Virus record (IMG/VR): IMGVR_UViG_3300048580_000993 | Coordinates: 1 to 36,032 of that record | Direction: 5' to 3' (one strand) | DNA from: a virus | DNA: 36,032 nt | Shown: piece after piece, positions 7,549 through 15,493 of the stretch | Numbering within the stretch: position 1 is the first letter of the stretch | How the letters are laid out: the number at the start of each line of letters is the position of its first letter | The notes under the pieces: model-generated | What the model was told of the DNA's origin: nothing | Databases searched by the model: none | Seen by the model: the letters and a program-made list of their open reading frames with translations, nothing else | Program-made: the position numbers and the translations under genes

Positions 7549-8385
7549 ATGAAACATTATACTTATTTAATAACTAATTGTCAAGAAGAAAAATGTTATA
7601 TAGGAGTTAGGTCTTGTGAATGTGACCCAATAGATGATATAGGAAAGAAATATTTTTCATCATCGTCAGATAAAAATTTTAAAAAAGATCAAAAAAACAA
7701 CCCACAAAATTATCAATATCAAGTTTTGGAGTTATTTGAAACTAAAAATGAAGCATTGTTGTCTGAAATAGATTTACATGAATATTTTGATGTTGGTAGA
7801 AATATAAAGTTTTATAATTGTGCAAAACAAAAAGCTACAGGATTTTGTTCTGCAGGAGTTTCCTATTCAAAGGATAGAAAAATGAAAGTATCAGACCAAA
7901 AAATTTATACATTTATTCATGATGCATATTATGGTATTAGGGTTTGTACAAGATTTGAATTAATGGAAGAATTTCCGAATTTAACATTTAATGGTGTTCA
8001 TCGTATTATTTCTCAAAAATATAGGGATAAAACACATCAAGGTTGGAGATTAGATACAACTGTTTTGGAATATAAAAAATGTAAATATTTAATTGAAAAG
8101 AATGGTGAACAAATGATAGTTAATCAACAACAAGTTGAAATTTATAAAAATTATGGGTGGGCAGATCTTGGTCCATTTGACAATAAAGTATTATTTCAAG
8201 AAATAAACTATATGGAAATTATTACACCAAATAATGAAGTTATTTTATGTCATAATAGGAATTTTAAAAAGACTTGTAAAGATTTGGGGTTACCACTTCA
8301 GTCAATGTATGATTTATTAAAAAGAGGGTGTATAGGTTTAAGAGGAAAGGTTAAAGGTTTTAAAATATCTAAAAAGGATAAATAA
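7549..8385 (+). CDS. GIY-YIG homing endonuclease (Seg-like)
   Basis: The 278-residue protein opens with a GIY-YIG-type nuclease core: YTYLIT, then CYIGVRS (the YIG element with the following Arg), and a downstream Glu in ALLSEIDLHEYF leading to the NCAKQKATGF end. Two C-terminal segments look like DNA-binding repeats of the NUMOD/IENR type: one around FNGVHRIISQ...HQGWRLD and one at the very end (FKKTCKDLGLPLQSMYDLL...GFKI). This layout is that of free-standing phage homing endonucleases. The ATG at 7549 is chosen over a GTG at 7492 because AAGGGAGGT sits nine bases before it and the upstream part is the hairpin leader. Confidence 0.82.
   Translation: MKHYTYLITNCQEEKCYIGVRSCECDPIDDIGKKYFSSSSDKNFKKDQKNNPQNYQYQVLELFETKNEALLSEIDLHEYFDVGRNIKFYNCAKQKATGFCSAGVSYSKDRKMKVSDQKIYTFIHDAYYGIRVCTRFELMEEFPNLTFNGVHRIISQKYRDKTHQGWRLDTTVLEYKKCKYLIEKNGEQMIVNQQQVEIYKNYGWADLGPFDNKVLFQEINYMEIITPNNEVILCHNRNFKKTCKDLGLPLQSMYDLLKRGCIGLRGKVKGFKISKKDK
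8377..8384 (+). promoter_or_regulatory. Putative late promoter (GATAAATA)
   Basis: GATAAATA overlaps the last codons of the GIY-YIG gene and lies 28 bases before the ATG at 8412, the same spacing seen at the other copies. Confidence 0.55.
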
Positions 8386-8411
8386 ATGATAACCAATATT
8401 GTGGGGATAAG

Positions 8412-9425
8412 ATGAGAATAATAGACTTGAATGAGCAGGAATACCCTGACTCGGAAATTTACGGATGGTGGATAACAGACGCTGGGACTGAGATTGAAGT
8501 TTTGGAATACCAAAGTCATAATAAAGTGGCTGCGAAGCTGTTACGTTGTCCTGTTGATGAAGCCACCCAGAAGGCACTATCTATTGGATGGATTTGGACA
8601 ATTTCGATGACGAGCCTTGTGATACTATGTTCGAAGATGCCCAATCGAAGCCAATTGACGACTTTGACGAATTTGGATAGAAAATATTATTTTGAACGTT
8701 ACACCTTAGAGTGCCAAATTGATGCCCCAAAGATGCATCTTTATAAACAAGCGGACTCGTTGAAGGAGGTCATCAACCTCGCCCGACGTTTCTTTAACCA
8801 ACTCCCCCAAGCCAAGCCTCCAATAACGGAAATGCGAATGTCCCCCAAGGAGTTATCCAACGCCAACCCATCCCTATTCCAACTTGGATTTGAGGCTGAG
8901 ATGATTCTTGAAACACCACAACGTTGGGTGGATGATTTATATGAATATGTTAATATTTCAAAAATATATGACTTTGATGATTTGGAAAGAGCTTTTTCAT
9001 TGGATCGCTATTATATGCGAAAAATTCGTGAAAATTATGACAATTGGAGAACTACACAAGCTGATGAATATGCGACTGAAAACGCAGATTATGATGAAGA
9101 TGATGAAGAAGGTAGTGGTGCTTTAACGTTTGATGAATTATTTGATAGTAAATATGAAGAATTAACAGAACATGATTTTATAGAATCAGAAGGTGCAGTG
9201 GATATAGTTGATGATGTTACTACCTTACCAGCTGGTTATGATAAAAATACCAAAACAATTCGTTGCTTGAAAGACCCAGATATGGATGAAGATGATATTA
9301 AAACTGCTATGTTTAATAAATTTTATATGACAGTTGTGAAAGAATTTAATAATAAAGGTTATAATATTGACGTATTTTCAGAATATCACCAAAAAGAAAA
9401 AAAACCCCAAACATTACACTTTTGA
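8412..9425 (+). CDS. N-terminal part of a frameshifted amidoligase-like protein with putative head-targeting leader
   Basis: The 337-residue frame starts MRIIDLNE, a possible gp21-cleaved leader (LNE). A domain with GWW, a central His and GWIW at about residues 18-60 follows; I recall this kind of domain at the N-termini of other phage proteins. Then come a linker, GFEAEM (about residue 158), and a long acidic insert. GFE(A/V)E is the first block of the COOH-NH2 ligase (amidoligase) superfamily. The remaining blocks lie in the +1 frame of the next entry, starting at 9367. The paralogue at 16122-17513 carries the same blocks in one frame, so this gene is split by one extra A in the 8-A run at 9397-9404. 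Residues from bases 8590-8680 are unusually basic and hydrophobic, while another frame there is acidic and coding-like. Confidence 0.65.
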   Translation: MRIIDLNEQEYPDSEIYGWWITDAGTEIEVLEYQSHNKVAAKLLRCPVDEATQKALSIGWIWTISMTSLVILCSKMPNRSQLTTLTNLDRKYYFERYTLECQIDAPKMHLYKQADSLKEVINLARRFFNQLPQAKPPITEMRMSPKELSNANPSLFQLGFEAEMILETPQRWVDDLYEYVNISKIYDFDDLERAFSLDRYYMRKIRENYDNWRTTQADEYATENADYDEDDEEGSGALTFDELFDSKYEELTEHDFIESEGAVDIVDDVTTLPAGYDKNTKTIRCLKDPDMDEDDIKTAMFNKFYMTVVKEFNNKGYNIDVFSEYHQKEKKPQTLHF

Positions 9426-10434
9426 ACCTGATGGATCATTGGATGAAAACCCAAAGAATTATACGTTTGGGCTTGAAATCGTAAGTCCATTGTTCCAAGA
9501 ATATAACCAATTTATAAATGAAGTGGAAAGAATATTTGCCCTTATCAGAAAATATGGGTATACTGATGAAAGTACTGGGTTTCATATTAGTATTAGTTTT
9601 AAAGACCAAAACCAAAAAATTGATTTGGTGAAGTTGATATTATTAGTTGGTGAAAAATATGTTGCGAAATTGTTTGGTAGAGAAACCAATGATTATTGTG
9701 CCCAATTAAAACCAATGATCATCAAACATATTAGTAATATGGAAGATTTTGGTTCAATGAGTTTGGAAAATTATACAGATATGTTAGTAAATTCATTACA
9801 AAAACATAAAGATTATTCAATAAACATATCCCAATTAAAAAATAATGGGAGAATTGAATTTAGAATGCTTGGTGGTGCTGAATATAATGAAAAAATTGAA
9901 TATGTTAAAGAATCCATCAAACGTTTCTTTTATATTCTTCAGATAGCCACCGACCCAGATTTTGAAAGAAAAACATATTTGAAAAAGTTGGGAAATTTGG
10001 TAAGTACTGCTAAAGAACGTAATTATTTTGCTGCAGCTGATGGTAATATTAATAATTTAATAAAAAAACACAATTTGGGTATGTTGATACGTATTAATGA
10101 TGTTTATTTTAATGATATAGCAAAAAAAGCAGTGGTGCATTTAGCACAATCGTTAGAATTTAAAGAAAATAATTATTCTGATAATGAACGTATTTATAAG
10201 AATACTTATACACCAGAATTTATTACAGGAAAAATCAATCAGTATATGTCAAGTATCATATATAATATTATTCATATAGATTTTAAAACAATCCCAGCAC
10301 AGGTAAGAAGATTAAAAGAATTGGTTAAAGAAAATAATATCACCTATAGTGTTTTGGGGAATTATATTAAAGTAGAATTTTTTGACGATAAAAATAATAT
10401 TGAAAAATTAAAATATCTTGGTGTTATTAGATAA
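9367..10434 (+). CDS. C-terminal part of the frameshifted amidoligase-like protein
   Basis: This continues the 8412 gene in the +1 frame. There is no plausible independent start (TTG at 9367 without ribosome site), so it is best read as the second half of one broken gene. It carries the remaining amidoligase blocks: YTFGLEIVSP, then STGFHISISFKD (the HI-N/S block), a KL/LL helix, and GRIEFRMLGG. These align block by block with YGYELVSP, TAGLHINLSFKD and YLEFRVMGG of the paralogue at 16122-17513. Amidoligases join carboxyl and amino groups using ATP. The target here is unknown. It ends by overlapping the stop of the convergent PAS gene by eight bases, with no terminator visible between. Confidence 0.68.
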   Translation: MTYFQNITKKKKNPKHYTFEPDGSLDENPKNYTFGLEIVSPLFQEYNQFINEVERIFALIRKYGYTDESTGFHISISFKDQNQKIDLVKLILLVGEKYVAKLFGRETNDYCAQLKPMIIKHISNMEDFGSMSLENYTDMLVNSLQKHKDYSINISQLKNNGRIEFRMLGGAEYNEKIEYVKESIKRFFYILQIATDPDFERKTYLKKLGNLVSTAKERNYFAAADGNINNLIKKHNLGMLIRINDVYFNDIAKKAVVHLAQSLEFKENNYSDNERIYKNTYTPEFITGKINQYMSSIIYNIIHIDFKTIPAQVRRLKELVKENNITYSVLGNYIKVEFFDDKNNIEKLKYLGVIR

Positions 10435-11755
10435 GTTCTTTAAATGATGATATATCTATAATAGTAGAAATACGCAATGTTTTTGTTTCATATTTTATAT
10501 TCTTACAATCAAAAATCATTTCTTTCTTTGAACCATTTCTTGTTTTGATTACATATTTTTTGATTGTGTTGATATTTTCTTTAAATGCTTTATTATATTC
10601 TTCTTGGAATGTGAACCTATCTTCTTCTTGAATGAATGAAGTAAAATGGTTGCCCTTTAATTCGTTTATTGAAAATCCAAAAATTTTGCACATATATTCG
10701 TTAACATTATGGATTAATCCCTTGTCATCTGTTATCATAATACCCATGATAGAATTTTCAAATAAACTTTGGAAACACAAATGTTCTCTTAAACGTTCTT
10801 TTCTTTCTTTTTCTTCATCAGTGGTATCAATGATGGTACCGACAGTCCAGATTTTTTCTTCACCATCTTCTTCACAGACTTTGATAACATTACAAATGAG
10901 TTTCCCAAACATGATTGATTCTTTTTTGGTAATCCCTTTGAAGGTCATATCCATTGTGATGGAATTATCTTTTAGGCATTCTTTGAATTTTTCTCTAATG
11001 GTGTCTTTGTCTGTTTCCTGAATGATATCATAACAAGTTACGTTGTGTAGAATTTCATCCATTGAATATCCAAAAATCTTACAAAGTGCTGTATTGGCAA
11101 CAATGAATTTTTCTTTTTCAATAATGAACATACCATTATGGGATTGTTCAATAAAATTTCTATACATTGATTCGCTTTTCTTTAATTTATTTTCATCCTT
11201 TTTTCTTGAAGTAATATCCCTGATAATGACAGAAAACAATTTACTATTATCCATTGTGGTGAACGAAGATATTGACAAATTGATTTCAATCCTTGTACCA
11301 TTTTTGTGAATACCTATTGTTTCGTGAATTTTGTGGGTAATATTTTCACTTAATTGTCTTGCCTGTTCCAAATATAGGAAATTTTTTGAAGCATCCAAAA
11401 GAAGGTATTCAAGGGATTTATGTTTTAGTTCTGTCATTTCCCACCCAAACAATGATTCTGTAGAATTATTAGCGAAAATAATTCTACCATTAGAATCGAG
11501 AATAATAACTGCATCATTGATTTGTTGGGAGAACAAAAAAATCTGATTTATAAATGATTGGGTTGAGTCTCTGCGTAAATCTTGGACAATTTCAAACGCA
11601 TGTTTTTTCAACTCCATTGTTGCTTCTTCTAACTCGACATTAGATTGTTCTAATAAACTTGTATCAATGTTTTTAAAAGGGTCGCATAACGTGTTTGCTT
11701 TTACGGTGGTTATGTTTGAATCATCCTCTAATCTGAAAAAGTTTAACCAACTCAT
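10427..11755 (-). CDS. Triple PAS-domain sensor protein without output domain
   Basis: The 442-residue protein has an N-terminal linker with a short helix (about 35-65) and three PAS/PAC units at about 70-190, 200-315 and 325-440. The units show PAS hallmarks: DAVIILDSNGRIIFANNSTE with SLFGW, GMFIIEKEKFIVANTALCKIFGYS, and GIMITDDKGLIHNVNEYMCKIFGFS, each followed by a PAC-like VxxDIT or IIDI end. No kinase, GGDEF, HTH or methyl-acceptor domain follows, so it probably acts by binding a partner or a small ligand. It follows a small membrane protein by one base, and the two form an operon from the promoter at 12066-12073. A membrane-tethered sensing pair is an inference. Confidence 0.85.
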   Translation of the reverse strand: MSWLNFFRLEDDSNITTVKANTLCDPFKNIDTSLLEQSNVELEEATMELKKHAFEIVQDLRRDSTQSFINQIFLFSQQINDAVIILDSNGRIIFANNSTESLFGWEMTELKHKSLEYLLLDASKNFLYLEQARQLSENITHKIHETIGIHKNGTRIEINLSISSFTTMDNSKLFSVIIRDITSRKKDENKLKKSESMYRNFIEQSHNGMFIIEKEKFIVANTALCKIFGYSMDEILHNVTCYDIIQETDKDTIREKFKECLKDNSITMDMTFKGITKKESIMFGKLICNVIKVCEEDGEEKIWTVGTIIDTTDEEKERKERLREHLCFQSLFENSIMGIMITDDKGLIHNVNEYMCKIFGFSINELKGNHFTSFIQEEDRFTFQEEYNKAFKENINTIKKYVIKTRNGSKKEMIFDCKNIKYETKTLRISTIIDISSFKELI

Positions 11756-11756
11756 A

Positions 11757-12035
11757 TTATTGTTTCGCCTTAATTTCGGCCAATACTATTCTGATTTCGT
11801 GAATAGCTTGGGTTGTTAACGAATGTGTGGTATGGGATTTTTCTATAATCTCAATTAATTTTTCATTATATTTTTCTGTTATATTTTGTTGTTCTATTAA
11901 TTGTTTTTGTCTGTCTTGAAACATAAAAACAATGACGTAGATAGCCCCAAGCAATAACGCAATCAAAATTGCGATAATACTTTCTGGACCACCACCAAAT
12001 ATTTTAGTTAATATTGTATTAATTGCCTCGAACAT
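11757..12035 (-). CDS. Small membrane protein with C-terminal coiled coil
   Basis: The 92-residue protein has one clear membrane helix (about residues 17-39, SIIAILIALLLGAIYVIVFM) and a long charged helix after it. The N-terminus is short, with FGGGPES before the helix. It is co-transcribed with the triple-PAS gene, which starts one base after its stop. It could anchor the PAS protein to the membrane. The size and topology would also fit a holin or spanin-like role, but the endolysin gene lies 10 kb away. GTGGGA lies before the ATG. Confidence 0.68.
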   Translation of the reverse strand: MFEAINTILTKIFGGGPESIIAILIALLLGAIYVIVFMFQDRQKQLIEQQNITEKYNEKLIEIIEKSHTTHSLTTQAIHEIRIVLAEIKAKQ

Positions 12036-12065
12036 TTATTATTCCCACAAAACAGTTTCATTATT

Positions 12066-12073
12066 TATTTATC
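12066..12073 (-). promoter_or_regulatory. Putative late promoter (GATAAATA)
   Basis: On the minus strand GATAAATA lies 31 bases before the ATG of the membrane protein gene at 12035 and would drive the membrane-PAS pair. Confidence 0.6.
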
Positions 12074-12112
12074 ATTTTAGTCAAATAGTTAACACCACAG
12101 TTAATTCCAATC

Positions 12113-12140
12113 TTGACATAAAAGATAAATATGTTATAAT
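12113..12140 (+). promoter_or_regulatory. Composite sigma-70-like and late-type promoter
   Basis: A consensus TTGACA (12113-12118), a 16-base spacer and a consensus TATAAT (12135-12140) form a host-type promoter. The spacer itself contains GATAAATA (12124-12131), 30 bases before the ATG at 12161. Both early host polymerase and late phage-modified polymerase could therefore start here. Confidence 0.75.
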
Positions 12141-12160
12141 TAGATTTTTAGGAGAATGAT

Positions 12161-13345
12161 ATGAGACTTATGGATTTGCGAGAAGGTGCAATCAAACTTG
12201 ACACCAAAAACATCATCACCCCTGACATTAAAAAGTTGGCTGGGATGTTTGAAGCTGAAGGCTACCAAATTCGTGTTGTTGGTGGTGCTGTCAGGGATGC
12301 TGTTTTGGGAAAAGAACCAAAAGATATTGATTTGGCAACATCAGCAACTCCTGATGAAATGCTTGCCCTTGGTAGAAAATACAACGTCCATGTTATTGAA
12401 ACAGGGCTTCAGCATGGTACTTTGACCTTCAGAATCAATGGTGAAAATTATGAAGTCACTACCCTTCGTATTGACGTTGCCACAGATGGACGCCATGCAG
12501 AGGTAGAATGGACTCGTGATTTCAAACTTGATGCTGGTCGTCGTGATTTGACTTTTAATGCCCTATCCATGGATATGGCTGGACGAGTGTATGACTATTT
12601 TGGTGGTATTAATGACATTAAAAGTGGAACTGTGAAATTTGTTGGGAACGCTGACAAGAGAATTCAAGAAGATTATCTTAGAGTTTTGCGCTCTCTCCGC
12701 TTCTTTGGAAGGCAGAACAAGCCACAGATGGACCATGATACCCTATTGGCTGTCAAACGCAACGCTGGGGGCTTGCAGGGGATTTCTGGGGAACGTGTGT
12801 GGATGGAAATGTCCAAGATCATCACAGGTGGTCATGTCAAGTATATCCTTGACACGATGCTTGAAACTGGTGTTGCCCAAGCCATCAAATTGCCTGTTAG
12901 GAATACAGCCAAGGTTGCCCATTGTCAGTCCTTCACCAACAATCCCATCACCTTGTTGTCCATTATGGTATTCAACCTTGTGGAATGGGAAACGATTGTC
13001 TCATCATGGAAGCTATCGACACCAGAGCGAGAATTGGGTGCTTGGCTTGTCAAGAATCGTGACACTACCCTTGACACTACCCTTGCGAGGAATATGATCA
13101 TCAATGGTGCCAAGCCAGAATTCGTTGGGGAACTTGCGTCAATCCAGTCAAATAATTCTGTGAAAAAATTTGCCACTACCGCTACAGTCCCAACCTTCCC
13201 TGTTACTGGCAACGACCTTCTTGCTTTGGGAATGAAACCCGGTAAAGAGTTCGGTAATACCCTCCAACGTTTGAAGGCAAGATGGGTTGTATCGCTTGAC
13301 AAAATTCCACTAACTAAAGAACAACTTTTGGGGGAATTGGAATGA
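12161..13345 (+). CDS. CCA-adding / poly(A) polymerase-type nucleotidyltransferase
   Basis: This class II nucleotidyltransferase of 394 residues is of the family that adds CCA to tRNA or A tails to RNA. It shows GGAVRD (41-46), the metal-binding D55-I-D57 in PKDIDLAT, THGTL-like QHGTLTF (the strand-3 block), RRDLTFNALSMD (about 126-137), the YFGG and RVLRSLRF blocks, and the ERVWMEMSKI helix. All catalytic parts are intact. CCA versus poly(A) specificity cannot be told from sequence by eye. The first eight residues, MRLMDLRE, precede the family's normal start and end in the LxE rule of the head protease, so it may be packaged in the head. AGGAG lies before the ATG. The next gene overlaps its stop (ATGA). 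Confidence 0.9.
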   Translation: MRLMDLREGAIKLDTKNIITPDIKKLAGMFEAEGYQIRVVGGAVRDAVLGKEPKDIDLATSATPDEMLALGRKYNVHVIETGLQHGTLTFRINGENYEVTTLRIDVATDGRHAEVEWTRDFKLDAGRRDLTFNALSMDMAGRVYDYFGGINDIKSGTVKFVGNADKRIQEDYLRVLRSLRFFGRQNKPQMDHDTLLAVKRNAGGLQGISGERVWMEMSKIITGGHVKYILDTMLETGVAQAIKLPVRNTAKVAHCQSFTNNPITLLSIMVFNLVEWETIVSSWKLSTPERELGAWLVKNRDTTLDTTLARNMIINGAKPEFVGELASIQSNNSVKKFATTATVPTFPVTGNDLLALGMKPGKEFGNTLQRLKARWVVSLDKIPLTKEQLLGELE

Positions 13346-13557
13346 TAATCACTAACAGGGATGGGCTATCTGTCGCCCAAATGGCATTTATAACCCATCC
13401 TTGGTCTGGTGAAGGCAACCTCCGTATCAAGTATATGGTGGATAACGGAATGTCATTGTCTGATGCTTATGATGTTGAACAAAACCATTGGGATGCAATG
13501 AAAAAAATGTGCGATATGATTAACAATGGTGAAATACCAGCCATAAAAATCCCTTAA
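13342..13557 (+). CDS. Small hypothetical protein
   Basis: The 71-residue soluble protein starts in an ATGA overlap with the nucleotidyltransferase stop and has GGGGGAA upstream, so it is translationally coupled. It has a helical centre (LSDAYDVEQNHWDAMKKMCD) and no recognised family. Confidence 0.68.
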   Translation: MIITNRDGLSVAQMAFITHPWSGEGNLRIKYMVDNGMSLSDAYDVEQNHWDAMKKMCDMINNGEIPAIKIP

Positions 13558-13560
13558 AAT

Positions 13561-13568
13561 GATAAATA
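13561..13568 (+). promoter_or_regulatory. Putative late promoter (GATAAATA)
   Basis: AATGATAAATA follows the stop at 13557 immediately and lies 23 bases before the ATG of the PcfJ-like gene. Confidence 0.6.
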
Positions 13569-13590
13569 AAAGAAAAAAGGAATTTTAATT

Positions 13591-14619
13591 ATGGTGCATT
13601 CAATTAGAGAAACAATAGATTTATTAAATAAAACATTACTATTGGAAGGCAATGTTGCTGGAGCAGATGAACCTTTTAATTTTTATTATTATAACCAAAA
13701 CGAAGAATTGGTTTCTTATGAATTCCCATCGGCTAAAGAATTGGTTCTATGTGGTTGTTCAATGACCAGAGACCCAAAAATTAGACAATGGTTTTCAACA
13801 GTTTTTTTAAATTGGATTAAAAACGAATGTCCAGATTATGAAGAAATGTGTGAAATTGCAGATTTGGAAATCACAGATATTGAATATTGTATCATGCCTA
13901 TTAAAGAATATATTCATGAATTTCTTGCAGATATGATATTTGGTGATTCTGATCCAAGAGTTTTCCCATTTGGGAAAACTCTTAGAGTTTTTCCAAGTAA
14001 GACCCGTTATAGTGACCGTCGTGATGATTATCGTTTTGACAAAGATGTTTTCAATCGTTTACCAGAATGGATGAAAAAACCAGGTGTAAAAATCGCCCCA
14101 TTTATTGAACAATTTATGGACGATCATTTCCCAACCCAAGAAATCGTTGATTGGATGTCCAGTCCAGAGGGAAAGGCACTTGAAAATAAATTCCAAAAAA
14201 TGTCGGTTATTGACGTTGTAAGAAAACAAGCCCAATGGCACAATAGCCCATCAGCATTAAAATCCTTCCAAGAAGTTGAAGGGAAAGACTTTAAAATTAT
14301 TTTTGACTTTGGTGATGGCTACAAAATGGTTCAACTACTCACCCCACTTGCCCTTGATAAAGAAACGAAATGCTTGGGACATTGCGTTGGGAAAGGTGGC
14401 TACGATACAGCGGTTCAAGACGGTTCTGTGACAATTTATTCATTGAGGGACCAAGAAAACAACCCATTAGCCACAATGGATGTTCGTGAAAAATCAGTAA
14501 ATCAGGTCAAGGGAAAACGTAATGGTCCTGTTGATGAAGCAGTCCACAGTCACATTTGGAAATTCATCCTTAGAAACAAGTTAAGGCTTGATAAAGATCA
14601 TTCCAATATTGGTTTGTAA
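13591..14619 (+). CDS. PcfJ-like domain protein
   Basis: The 342-residue protein has a conserved C-terminal block of the PcfJ-like kind (about 245-330): MVQLLTPLALDKETKCLGHC, then VGKGGYDTAV, GSVTIYSLRD, PLATMDVREKSVNQVKGKRN. PcfJ-like domains are common in mobile elements and phages; their activity is unknown. The N-terminal two thirds are helical and not recognised. The beginning holds SIRE (4-7) and LLLE (16-19), both allowing gp21-type cleavage, so packaging in the head is possible but less clear than for its neighbours. AAGGA lies before the ATG. The 3' end overlaps the convergent zinc-finger gene by 22 bases. Confidence 0.75.
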   Translation: MVHSIRETIDLLNKTLLLEGNVAGADEPFNFYYYNQNEELVSYEFPSAKELVLCGCSMTRDPKIRQWFSTVFLNWIKNECPDYEEMCEIADLEITDIEYCIMPIKEYIHEFLADMIFGDSDPRVFPFGKTLRVFPSKTRYSDRRDDYRFDKDVFNRLPEWMKKPGVKIAPFIEQFMDDHFPTQEIVDWMSSPEGKALENKFQKMSVIDVVRKQAQWHNSPSALKSFQEVEGKDFKIIFDFGDGYKMVQLLTPLALDKETKCLGHCVGKGGYDTAVQDGSVTIYSLRDQENNPLATMDVREKSVNQVKGKRNGPVDEAVHSHIWKFILRNKLRLDKDHSNIGL

Positions 14620-14807
14620 TTCGACGCACAGATAGGACCGCAGAACGCATTCAGGGGAATGGTCCCAAAAGCATATGGACGCCAATCTGTAATAGGTGCC
14701 TGCACCTTTCCATCAACATGTCCATAATACAGGGGATAATTATCCCCAGCCTTGATATAGGTTGGGTCTGAAAACTTTTTTCCACAACACTTGCAATCCA
14801 ATGCCAT
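14598..14807 (-). CDS. Small zinc-ribbon-like protein
   Basis: The 69-residue protein has LDCKCCGKKF near the N-terminus and FCGPICASNY near the C-terminus. These two Cys pairs look like one zinc ribbon enclosing a Tyr/Pro-rich loop. Such small treble-clef proteins are frequent in phages and usually bind nucleic acid or protein. Its role here is unknown. GAAAGGA lies before the ATG. It is divergent from the 14879 gene and converges on the PcfJ-like gene. Confidence 0.7.
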   Translation of the reverse strand: MALDCKCCGKKFSDPTYIKAGDNYPLYYGHVDGKVQAPITDWRPYAFGTIPLNAFCGPICASNYKPILE

Positions 14808-14814
14808 TTTTTTC

Positions 14815-14842
14815 TTGTCCTTTCAAAAATCCATGATATTAT
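14815..14842 (+). promoter_or_regulatory. Possible sigma-70-like promoter
   Basis: TTGTCC (14815-14820), 16 bases, then TATTAT (14837-14842) or the overlapping TATAAT (14840-14845) lie in the 71-base gap between divergent genes. They could serve the 14879 gene. The -35 is imperfect. Confidence 0.35.
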
Positions 14843-14878
14843 AATAACAGAATTCACATCTAAAAACAAGGACAAAAT

Positions 14879-15493
14879 ATGGAAATTTTTCAATTGGATG
14901 ATATTGTTCATAATCATCATATAAGAAACTTTATAAAAAAATTACCACCATTGGATTTGGTTAATGGACCATGGGTGGCTGGTGGTGCTGTCAAGAGAAT
15001 GGTTAATAACGAACCATTCAAGGCTGATGTTGACGTTTTCTTTAGTTCAGAAATCCAACGAAAAGAATATTTAGAAAAAATTGAATCGATGTTGATAAGT
15101 AAAAAACTCAAAAAATTCAAAGATTATATCCATACAAAACACACTGCGATGTTTTTCATTGAAGACAAATCAATCCAATGTTTCAACGAATGTTTAGAAG
15201 TCCAACTAATATCCAGACGATATTATTCTACAATCCAAGATATTTTTGCAGATTTTGATTTTTCAATTTGCTGTTTCGCCACAGATGGTGATAATATTCT
15301 CACTACAGAGCAATCGTTGGAAGACTTGGTAAACAAACAATTTTCCCTATCCTCCACCAACAGTGCTTGTAATACCCTTTTTAGGTTGCGAAAATATATG
15401 AAGGGTAACTTCTTGCCAATTCCGGGCACGATTACTAAAATAGTCACCCACCCAGAACAAACCTTTGAAAATAGGAATGCGTTTTATGGATAA
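14879..15493 (+). CDS. Nucleotidyltransferase-fold protein
   Basis: The 204-residue protein shows WVAGGAVKRMV (GGA at 35-37) followed by KADVDVFF (Asp50, Asp52), the active-site signature of the polymerase-beta nucleotidyltransferase fold as found in CCA-adding enzymes and other phage nucleotidyltransferases. The later block FADFDFSICCFA may give the third Asp. It is far shorter than CCA enzymes and lacks their RNA-binding helices, so its substrate is unknown. AAGGA lies before the ATG. The following gene overlaps its last eight bases. Confidence 0.75.
   Translation: MEIFQLDDIVHNHHIRNFIKKLPPLDLVNGPWVAGGAVKRMVNNEPFKADVDVFFSSEIQRKEYLEKIESMLISKKLKKFKDYIHTKHTAMFFIEDKSIQCFNECLEVQLISRRYYSTIQDIFADFDFSICCFATDGDNILTTEQSLEDLVNKQFSLSSTNSACNTLFRLRKYMKGNFLPIPGTITKIVTHPEQTFENRNAFYG

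Noticed and set aside
10434-10460. Terminator between the convergent amidoligase-like and PAS genes
   Set aside because: The stops overlap and no stem with a T tract is present.
11757-12035. Holin assignment for the small membrane protein
   Set aside because: Only one membrane helix and a long coiled coil, pairing with a PAS gene rather than the endolysin, so the call was left general.
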